Shown piece by piece: positions 55,246 to 64,000 of a stretch of DNA of 64,000 nt (within the stretch, counting starts at the first letter, position 1; each line of letters begins with the position of its first letter). The DNA comes from Lysobacter sp. (GTDB lineage: Bacteria > Pseudomonadota > Gammaproteobacteria > Xanthomonadales > Xanthomonadaceae), in NCBI GenBank assembly GCA_019634715.1, contig JAHCAU010000002.1, forward strand, positions 434,001 through 498,000. Reading direction: 5' to 3'. A program made the translations under genes and the position numbers. The notes under the pieces were generated by a model, which worked only from the letters and a program-made list of their open reading frames with translations, had not been told where the DNA came from and searched no databases.

Positions 55246-56488
55246 CGCCGTCCTCCCCGGATGCCTCGTCGTTGCCGTCGTCCAAGTGGTAATGACCCTG
55301 TGCCAGCAGTTCCAGCACCAGCGCGCGACCGTCTTCCGACAGCGTCTCGTAATCGTCGCCGTCCAGCGCCTGCGCGGCGGCGAGCGTCCGCGCATCGGCC
55401 AGCGGCAGCGCGAAGATCTGCCCGGCCACGTACAGCCGGGCCAGCGACTTCTTCGTCGAATCGCGGCGCCAGGCCACGCGGGTCCACGGATGGCGCGCCA
55501 GCACCGCACCCTGCTGCAGGTCGAACTCGACCTCGATGCGCGAGCGCGGCGGATCCGGCTGCAGGGACTCGCCGACGCTGCGGTACAGGGTCATGAACCG
55601 GCCGAACCAGTCGCCGAGGCGCTGCGGGTCGTTCATGCGCAGGGCGTTCAGCCCGGCGATCGCCCGCTGCATCGCGGCCTCGTCGATCTCGTAGGCGTCC
55701 TTCGGCGGCGCGAGGTCGTCGTCGCGGTAGCGCACCGATTCGTCGGCCTCGGCCAGCAGGGTGTCGACGAAATCGCCGAGCAACTCGGCGGCGCTGGGCG
55801 CGCGCATGCCGATCGAGAAGGTCAGGCAGGCGTCTTCGGCGACGCCGTGGTGCGGCACGTTCGGCGGCAGGTAGAGCATGTCGCCCGGCCCCAGCACCCA
55901 GTCGTGGGTGGGATGGAATTCGCGCAGCAGCTTCAGCGCCACGCCCTCGCGGAAGTCGACCGGGGGCAGGCCCTTGCCGAGCGACTCGCTGGCGTCGATC
56001 TGCCAGCGCCGGTGGCCCTGGGCCTGGAGGAGGAACACGTCGTACTGGTCGATGTGCGCACCGACCGAGCCGCCGGGCGCGGCGAAGGAGATCATGATGT
56101 CGTCGACCCGCCAGCGCGGCAGGAAATCGAAATGATCCAGCAGCGCGCGCACGTCCGGGTCCCACTTGTCCACGTCCTGCACCAGCAGGGTCCAGTCCTG
56201 GTGCGGCATGCCGGGGAATTCCTCCTCGGCGAACGGACCGGTGCGCAGCGTCCAGCCGTCGGTGGCGCGGTCGTGCATGACGATGCGCGACAGCGCGCCT
56301 TCCTCGCAGGCCAGGCCGGCCAGGTCTTCCGGCGTCACCGGGGTCTCGAAGCCCGGGAACGCGTTGCGGATCAGCAGCGGACGCTTCTGCCAGTAGTCGC
56401 GCAGGAAGGCCGCGGGCGGCATGCCCAGCGGGCCGTTTCGACGGGCATCCACCTCGTATGGCAGGCGCGGTGAGGATTTCCGGTTCAT
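55232..56488 (-). CDS. roxA: Ribosomal protein L16 arginine hydroxylase RoxA (cupin, YcfD-like)
   Basis: 2-oxoglutarate/Fe(II) oxygenase of 418 residues that hydroxylates an arginine of ribosomal protein L16 in E. coli. The Fe ligands H145 and D147 (SVGAHIDQYDVFLL) and H213 (PPNVPHHGV) are intact, and the RRWQIDAS and ALKLLREFHP segments match the JmjC/cupin fold; the C-terminal winged-helix part is present. It is longer than E. coli YcfD by an acidic tail. It overlaps the VOC gene (ATGA) and the GNAT gene. Confidence 0.92.
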   Translation of the reverse strand: MNRKSSPRLPYEVDARRNGPLGMPPAAFLRDYWQKRPLLIRNAFPGFETPVTPEDLAGLACEEGALSRIVMHDRATDGWTLRTGPFAEEEFPGMPHQDWTLLVQDVDKWDPDVRALLDHFDFLPRWRVDDIMISFAAPGGSVGAHIDQYDVFLLQAQGHRRWQIDASESLGKGLPPVDFREGVALKLLREFHPTHDWVLGPGDMLYLPPNVPHHGVAEDACLTFSIGMRAPSAAELLGDFVDTLLAEADESVRYRDDDLAPPKDAYEIDEAAMQRAIAGLNALRMNDPQRLGDWFGRFMTLYRSVGESLQPDPPRSRIEVEFDLQQGAVLARHPWTRVAWRRDSTKKSLARLYVAGQIFALPLADARTLAAAQALDGDDYETLSEDGRALVLELLAQGHYHLDDGNDEASGEDGDDEA

Positions 56489-56913
56489 TCAGAGGTCCCT
56501 GTCGAAGGTTGTACGGTCGTGGCGATGTGGTCGTAGCCGCGTCCCAGGAATTGCAGCAGGCACCAGCCGTGGCCGAACGGGTCGGCGATGGTGACGATCC
56601 GGCCCCAGTCCGCGTCGCGGATATCGCCTTCCTGACGCGCCCCGGCGCCGAGCGCGCGCGACAGCGCGGCATCGACGTCATCCACGACGACATCGGCATG
56701 CAGCGGCGACCAATGGCGTGCGTAGTCGCGGATGTCGTCGCCGGCGGCAGGCGTACCTGGGTCGTTCGCCAGCAGAAAGATGGGGACTTCGGCGCCCAGC
56801 AATTCGAGCACGCCGTCGCCGAGACGACGGCCCGGGCGCAGCCCGAACGCCTCGACGTAGAACCGTTCCGCCGTGGCGAGATCGGGGACGTCGATGTTCA
56901 GGAGCAGGCGCAT
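56485..56913 (-). CDS. VOC superfamily protein (glyoxalase/bleomycin-resistance fold)
   Basis: Single-module vicinal-oxygen-chelate protein of 142 residues: MRLLLNIDVPDLATAERFYVEAFGL, LLGAEVPIFLLAN, HADVVVDDVDAALSRALGAGA and DPFGHGWCLLQF, the paired beta-alpha-beta-beta-beta units of the fold. Metal ligand positions (near the N-terminal strand and the final strand) are partly visible, but the substrate cannot be named. It lies 30 bp after purB and overlaps roxA. Confidence 0.88.
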   Translation of the reverse strand: MRLLLNIDVPDLATAERFYVEAFGLRPGRRLGDGVLELLGAEVPIFLLANDPGTPAAGDDIRDYARHWSPLHADVVVDDVDAALSRALGAGARQEGDIRDADWGRIVTIADPFGHGWCLLQFLGRGYDHIATTVQPSTGTSE

Positions 56914-56943
56914 GCGGAGCGGTCCGTGGAAGCGACCCTCGCC

Positions 56944-58389
<1,446 letters not shown>

Positions 58390-58419
58390 TCAGCACGTCA
58401 TGCGCGAGAGGAGACCACC

Positions 58420-59853
<1,434 letters not shown>

Positions 59854-59887
59854 ATGCCGCTGCGCCACGCCGGCGCGCGGCGATCGT

Positions 59888-60322
59888 TCAGCCGCGCGAG
59901 GGCCACTCGCCCGGCAGCGTTGTGCCCTCGAGCACGACCAGCGCGCCCTGGCACATCGCCGTCCTCTCTTCGGGCGTGCCCGTATCGAGCTTGCCCAGCC
60001 GCTGCGCGAGCACGCGCTCGCGATAGGCCTTCAGCGTGTCGTCGGGCTTCAGTTCCGCAAGCGTGAGCTGGCGCCCGCGTTCGATGCGGTCCTGGTGCGC
60101 GTTGACGTAGCGGAAATACAGCGGTGCGGCGCGCTGCAGGTAGGCGGGATCGGCGGCGCTGCATTTCTCGATCAGTACCGGCATCGCGAAGGTCGCGACG
60201 TAGGCGATGTGGTCCTGGAACGCGCGATTGAGCACCGGGTCGTCCGCCGCCCGGGTCGATGGCGGCGACAGGGCGAAGACAGTGGCGAGCGCGAGCGGTA
60301 TCGCGAGCGGGGGACGGGACAT
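59888..60322 (-). CDS. Exported protein of unknown function
   Basis: 144 residues. A signal peptide (MSRPPLAIPLALATVFALSPPSTRAADD) is followed by a helical domain (NRAFQDHIAYVATFAMPVLIEKCSAAD, PLYFRYVNAHQDRIERGRQLT) with two Cys that could pair. It resembles small periplasmic proteins of unknown function in Lysobacter and relatives but I name no family. A longer in-frame ATG at 60400 gives an Ala-rich leader and is less likely. Confidence 0.7.
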   Translation of the reverse strand: MSRPPLAIPLALATVFALSPPSTRAADDPVLNRAFQDHIAYVATFAMPVLIEKCSAADPAYLQRAAPLYFRYVNAHQDRIERGRQLTLAELKPDDTLKAYRERVLAQRLGKLDTGTPEERTAMCQGALVVLEGTTLPGEWPSRG

Positions 60323-60423
60323 GGCGATTCCTTCGCCGCCGGTGGCGACGTCGTGCATGCAGGGAGAGGGGGGGGCGCCGGCTGCGTGCGCAGCCGGCAT
60401 CGCGGGTGCGCTGCCCGGGGCGA

Positions 60424-61101
60424 TCAGCCCGCGGCCGCTTCGGCTTCCTCGGCGGCATTCATGCCGTCTTTGCTCCCGGAGGCTCCCTCATGGGCGCCAC
60501 CGGTGTCGATCTGCATGTTGTCGCCGGCATCGATCCGGCAATCCTTGACGTCGCCGTCGTCCATGCGCGCGTAGGGCTTGAACTCCGGCACGGCCGCGGT
60601 CAGCCTGTCCTGCGCCGCCTTCAGTCCCGGCAGGCGATCGCACAGTTTCTTCGCGGCATGCTTGATGCCTTCGGCTTCCTTCTCGATGCGCTGCTCGATC
60701 TGGTCCGGGTTGCCGGAGAAGACGCCCTTGATCGCCTCGGTCACGGCCTTGCCGGCGAGGTCCGCGCCCTGCACGCCGATGCCGATGCCGGCCTGGGCGA
60801 TCGCGGTGAGTTCTTCGCGATAGGCCGCGACCAGCGCCTTCTGCTCCGCCGTGGTCGCGACGGGGGTGCCGCCGATCAGCAGGTCGCCCTGCGGGGTGAT
60901 CTCGGCCTTGGGCAGGCCGTCGACGCTGAAGCTGAAGTTTTCCTTCGCGATCTTGGTGCGCGCCTCGTCGGTCGCCTGCTTCACGGCCTGTCCGATGATC
61001 GTCTTCGGCTGGTCGGCGGGATCCTGCGGCGCATCACTGCCGCAGCCCAGCAGCGGTACGCCGAGGGCGAGGGCGAGGGCGGCGTTGCGGAGGGTGTTCA
61101 T
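60424..61101 (-). CDS. YggN-like lipoprotein (DUF2884-like)
   Basis: 225 residues with a lipobox (ALGVPLLGC, Cys20). The mature part resembles DUF2884/YggN: FSFSVDGLPKAEITPQGDLLIGG, TTAEQKALVAAYREELTAIAQ, GIGIGVQGADLAGKA and RIEKEAEGIKHAAKKLCDRLPGL. The C-terminus is Asp/Gly/Glu-rich. Periplasmic, function unknown. It lies 101 bp before the exported gene downstream and 74 bp after the DUF4097-like gene. Confidence 0.8.
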   Translation of the reverse strand: MNTLRNAALALALGVPLLGCGSDAPQDPADQPKTIIGQAVKQATDEARTKIAKENFSFSVDGLPKAEITPQGDLLIGGTPVATTAEQKALVAAYREELTAIAQAGIGIGVQGADLAGKAVTEAIKGVFSGNPDQIEQRIEKEAEGIKHAAKKLCDRLPGLKAAQDRLTAAVPEFKPYARMDDGDVKDCRIDAGDNMQIDTGGAHEGASGSKDGMNAAEEAEAAAG

Positions 61102-61175
61102 GGCGAGGCTCCAGTGGCGGAAGGGGCGTGGGGGGCAGCATGCCTGCGGCGACGCGCAGGCGGATGTGTCTGAAG

Positions 61176-62024
61176 TCAGTCGTTGGCGATGCGGACGCGA
61201 CCGCCGATGTTGCGGTGGTCGACGCTGCCGAGGCCGACGCGTTCGACCGTCAGGTCGCCACGCACATCGCGGGCGTCCAGGCCACCGGCGCCGACCCGGC
61301 CTACCGTGATATTGCCGTCGATCGCCCTGGCGCGGACACCGCCGGTGCCGATGGCTTCGATCCGCACGTCGCCTGTCGCCTGCTCGATGCGAAGCTCGCC
61401 AGGGCCGATCCTGCCGATACGCGCATCGCCGCGCAGGTCGCGCACGGTCATCTCCCCGGCGCCGAGCGAGATGACCTGCAGGCTGCCGATACGCTCGGCA
61501 TCGATGTCGCCGGCGCCGAGACGAACGGACAGCGGGCCGTCCGTGTTGCGCACGCTGAGCTTGCCCGCGCCCACTTCGGCCTGCACCGAGGTGAACCCGT
61601 CGATGCTGGCCTCGCCCGCGCCGACCCGGAGCCGGATCGCGAGGTCGGCAGGCAAGGACGCATTCACGACGAGGTGCGCATAGCGATCGTTCTCGTCCAT
61701 CAGCGGCAGCTTGCGGTTGCGCGTGGCGCTGACGATCAGGGTATCGCCTTCGCGGCGTTGACCGAGCGACAGTTGCTGCAGCATCGCAGGCGAGGATGCG
61801 CAGGCGCGCGAGGTGACCGCGGCGGCCGAGTGGGCTGCCGGGCGCAGCGTCAGCGCCTGCGCGCCGATCTCGAAGGCCACCGTTTTCACGCCATCGAGAT
61901 CGAGCGCAAGCGTTTTCGGAGCTTCGTGCGCGCAGCGCCCGGCCGACAGGGCATCGGCGATCGGGGCGCCGAGCAGCGGGAGCATGCAGAGTGCGGACAG
62001 GTGTGCGGTGCGGAAGCGTGTCAT
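61176..62024 (-). CDS. DUF4097-like beta-helix repeat protein, exported
   Basis: 282 residues with a signal peptide (AHLSALCMLPLLGAPIADALS). From about 100 it is built of short repeats with G-x-G turns (VGAGEASIDGF, VGAGKLSVRN, LGAGDIDAERIG, LGAGEMTVRDL, IGPGELRIEQ, VGAGGLDARDV), a right-handed beta-helix of the DUF4097/DUF2807 type found in surface or signalling proteins. It has two Cys near the N-terminus. It follows the ABC permease by about 130 bp. Confidence 0.82.
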   Translation of the reverse strand: MTRFRTAHLSALCMLPLLGAPIADALSAGRCAHEAPKTLALDLDGVKTVAFEIGAQALTLRPAAHSAAAVTSRACASSPAMLQQLSLGQRREGDTLIVSATRNRKLPLMDENDRYAHLVVNASLPADLAIRLRVGAGEASIDGFTSVQAEVGAGKLSVRNTDGPLSVRLGAGDIDAERIGSLQVISLGAGEMTVRDLRGDARIGRIGPGELRIEQATGDVRIEAIGTGGVRARAIDGNITVGRVGAGGLDARDVRGDLTVERVGLGSVDHRNIGGRVRIAND

Positions 62025-62101
62025 CAGGAGTCTTTCCTGGAATATGGCTTGATGCAGGAGTTGGCGAAGCGACGGGGGACGATATCGATCTCCGGATGTC
62101 G

Positions 62102-62130
62102 CCGGCCCGGACGATGCTCGCCCGGGCCGG
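62102..62130 (-). terminator. Hairpin between ABC permease and DUF4097-like gene
   Basis: CCGGCCCGG/CCGGGCCGG, 9-bp stem, in the 128-bp gap. It may end the ABC exporter mRNA or separate it from the downstream gene; no T-run. Confidence 0.45.
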
Positions 62131-62152
62131 TTCCATGAATCGGGCCGTCGGA

Positions 62153-63175
62153 TCAGCCCTCGTCGCGCCAGCGGCGCAGGCGGATGGCCAGTGCGATCAT
62201 CGCGATGCCGGCGACGATGCCGACCCACATGTCGACCGTGGCGAACGCGGTCCAGCTCGTGGTCAGGTCGACGTGGGCGGCGACATCCTGCGGGCCGCCC
62301 AGGTGCGCATTGCCGGCGTGGTCGACGTGCGGGTTGAAGTACCACATCAGCGGGATCAGGCTGGCCAGGCCGCGGAACGCCACCACGTACCAGAGCTTGT
62401 CGTGCGGGAAATCTGCGCCGCTGACCGCACTGAAGATGCCGCCGCTCATGCTGACCAGGGCGCATGCCAGTATCGGCAGCAGCACGGCCCACAGGAACGG
62501 GAAGCGCTTCGCCCACGCCGAGCAGAGCATCAGCCAACCCACGGTCGGGAGCGACCAGGCGGTATACACCGGCACCGTGCCCAGGACCTGCGCGACGAGG
62601 CGGATCGGATGCGTGTCGGTGAAGATCGACCCGGCACCGGGCACGCCATTGAGCAGCGAGGCCACCAGAATGACGAGCCACATCACCAGGCCGATGCCGA
62701 TGCCGATCGCCAGGGCCAGCAGCGGCGCGAGCACCGTCGCCCATGCCAGCTTCGACAGAACGGTTTCGGTGTCGCTCACCGGCAGCGACTTCCAGAACAG
62801 GACGCTGCGATCGCGGCGTTCGTCGTAGAGCGAACCGAGCAGGTAGAAGAACACGACGAACACCATGACCATCAGGGCGAGGCTGATGCCTCCGAGGAGG
62901 GCGCCATCGGCCACCATCGCCATCGGATTGGTTTCGCCGGGGCCGAGATTGAATTCCGGCGGGTTCTGGCTGTTCCGGGCCTGGTGCAGGGCGTACGAGC
63001 CACCGATGGCGCCAATGATCGCGAACAGCACCGCGATCGCGCCGGTGATGATGGGCGCCCACACGAAGCCGCCCCGGTTTTCCCAGTATTCGCGGCGCAG
63101 CAGGGTCTTGAAGCGGGAGGCCGGCGTCAGCGTTCCGCGGGCGGCAGACGAGGCGGGTTGGGTCATGGCATTCAT
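62153..63175 (-). CDS. ABC-2 type transporter permease
   Basis: Polytopic membrane subunit of 340 residues with about six hydrophobic segments (WAPIITGAIAVLFAIIGAIGG, LLGGISLALMVMVFVVFFYLLGS, ATVLAPLLALAIGIGIGLVMWLVIL-type at about 62670-62750). The RRDRSVLFWKSLPVSDTETVLSKL stretch is typical of the ABC-2 permeases that partner GldA/BcrA-like ATPases. It overlaps the ATPase gene by four bases. The exported substrate cannot be told from sequence. Confidence 0.9.
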   Translation of the reverse strand: MNAMTQPASSAARGTLTPASRFKTLLRREYWENRGGFVWAPIITGAIAVLFAIIGAIGGSYALHQARNSQNPPEFNLGPGETNPMAMVADGALLGGISLALMVMVFVVFFYLLGSLYDERRDRSVLFWKSLPVSDTETVLSKLAWATVLAPLLALAIGIGIGLVMWLVILVASLLNGVPGAGSIFTDTHPIRLVAQVLGTVPVYTAWSLPTVGWLMLCSAWAKRFPFLWAVLLPILACALVSMSGGIFSAVSGADFPHDKLWYVVAFRGLASLIPLMWYFNPHVDHAGNAHLGGPQDVAAHVDLTTSWTAFATVDMWVGIVAGIAMIALAIRLRRWRDEG

Positions 63176-64000
63176 GCGTAAGCCCCCTTCATGGTGGCGA
63201 CGAACAGGTCGGCGAGGCCCGGCAGCCGGGTTTCACCCAGATGAGCGAGCTGGTGGGAAGGAACGCCATCGAACAGCATCACGGTCTTGCCGAACGCGAT
63301 CTGGCGCTCGTCGATCGGACCCAGCGCGCGGGCCGCCTCGACGTTGGCGGGGTTGAGCAGGACCTCGGTGAACCGGTTGCCCAGGTCCTCCATGTTCGCG
63401 TCGATGGTGATCTTTCCATCGCGGATGAACAGCACGTCGGTGAGGATGTGCTCGATCTCCTCCACCTGGTGGGTGGTGATGATGATGGTCTTCTGCTCGT
63501 CGAAGTAATCTTCCAGCAGGCGCTGGTAGAACTCCTTGCGGTAGAGGATGTCCAGGCCCAGGGTCGGCTCGTCCAGCACCAGCAGGCGGGCATCGATGGC
63601 CATCACCAGGGCCAGGTGCAACTGCACGATCATGCCCTTGGACATCTCGCGCACGCGCAGGTTCGGCTTGAGCTGGGTATGGGCGAGGAAACGCTCGCAC
63701 TTGGCCCGATCGAAGCGGGGGTGCACGCCGGCCACGTACTCGATGGCCTCGCTGACGCGGATCCAGCGCGGCAGCACGGCGACGTCGGCGATGAAGCAGA
63801 CATCCTTCATCAGCTCGTCGCGCTCGGTGCGCGGATCGCGGCCGAGCACCTTGAGATCGCCCTCGAAGGGGATCAGGCCGAGCACGGCCTTCAGCGTGGT
63901 GGTCTTGCCGGACCCGTTCGGGCCGATCAGGCCGATGATGCGGCCGGACGGGATCTCGAACCGGGTGTCGTCCAGCGCCAGCTTGTTCCTGTAGGCCTTG
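63172..64000 (-). CDS. ABC transporter ATP-binding protein (5' end cut by window edge)
   Basis: ATPase for the adjacent ABC-2 permease. Visible from KAYRNKLALDDTRFEIPSG: Walker A GLIGPNGSGKTTTLKA, a signature that is degenerate (REMSKGMIVQLHLAL in place of LSGGQ), Walker B RLLVLDEPTLGLD, and the switch His in ITTHQVEEIEHI. The N-terminal tens of residues lie beyond the right edge. An ABC exporter of unknown substrate. Confidence 0.93.
   Translation of the reverse strand, partial: KAYRNKLALDDTRFEIPSGRIIGLIGPNGSGKTTTLKAVLGLIPFEGDLKVLGRDPRTERDELMKDVCFIADVAVLPRWIRVSEAIEYVAGVHPRFDRAKCERFLAHTQLKPNLRVREMSKGMIVQLHLALVMAIDARLLVLDEPTLGLDILYRKEFYQRLLEDYFDEQKTIIITTHQVEEIEHILTDVLFIRDGKITIDANMEDLGNRFTEVLLNPANVEAARALGPIDERQIAFGKTVMLFDGVPSHQLAHLGETRLPGLADLFVATMKGAYA

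Overview
The window is a GC-rich gammaproteobacterial chromosome segment. Its gene content and gene order point to the Xanthomonadaceae/Lysobacteraceae (Lysobacter, Luteimonas or a close relative). The support is scpA-scpB-rluB, smc-zipA-ligA-epmA, ccmAB, a czcCBA operon, pilH, roxA, and a GyrA with Gln at position 83 as in Stenotrophomonas and Xanthomonas. The genus is an inference. I saw no rRNA, tRNA, CRISPR array, transposase or prophage. Almost everything is ordinary chromosomal coding sequence, packed into short overlapping operons (ATGA and GTGA junctions are common).

Layout. 1-2192 (minus): end of a cytochrome c maturation operon (ccmA, ccmB) preceded by two tandem DUF3293 paralogues. 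2322-4281 (plus): a methionine/glutamine-type aminotransferase and an omega-amidase, which fit the methionine salvage pathway with mtnA at 26.5 kb. 4285-5723 (minus): an FAD reductase-like protein with a tiny membrane protein. 5863-12063 (plus): a small His/Cys-containing exported protein and a CzcCBA-type metal efflux system. 12184-16265 (minus): scpA, scpB, rluB and a lower-GC DUF4279 gene. 16638-25233 (plus): YciI and BolA proteins, then smc, zipA, ligA and epmA. 25351-38255 (plus): a DUF3011 secreted protein, mtnA, gyrA, an alpha-2-macroglobulin lipoprotein and pbpC. 38408-41544 (plus): an MBOAT O-acetyltransferase with an AlgX/AlgJ-like partner.

41608-45400: peroxiredoxin, Hsp20, CbpA-like J protein, PilH and an AcuI-type reductase. 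45485-45978: a small GIY-YIG nuclease gene enclosed by a perfect 27-bp inverted repeat, the most mobile-element-like structure here. 46042-52396 (minus): sucA, sucB, lpdA and a LOG-family gene, with a strong hairpin in each gap. 52730-59853: an orphan lipoprotein, then purB, a VOC protein, the ribosomal oxygenase roxA and a GNAT fusion (minus), and fumC (plus). 59888-64000 (minus): an exported protein, a YggN-like lipoprotein, a DUF4097-like repeat protein and an ABC-2 exporter cut by the window edge.

The main points for a second look are the GIY-YIG cassette with its internal stem-loop, an apparent one-base deletion in the low-complexity tail of rluB, the operon-internal hairpins of sucAB-lpdA, the two-gene surface O-acetylation module, and several families of dispersed palindromes.
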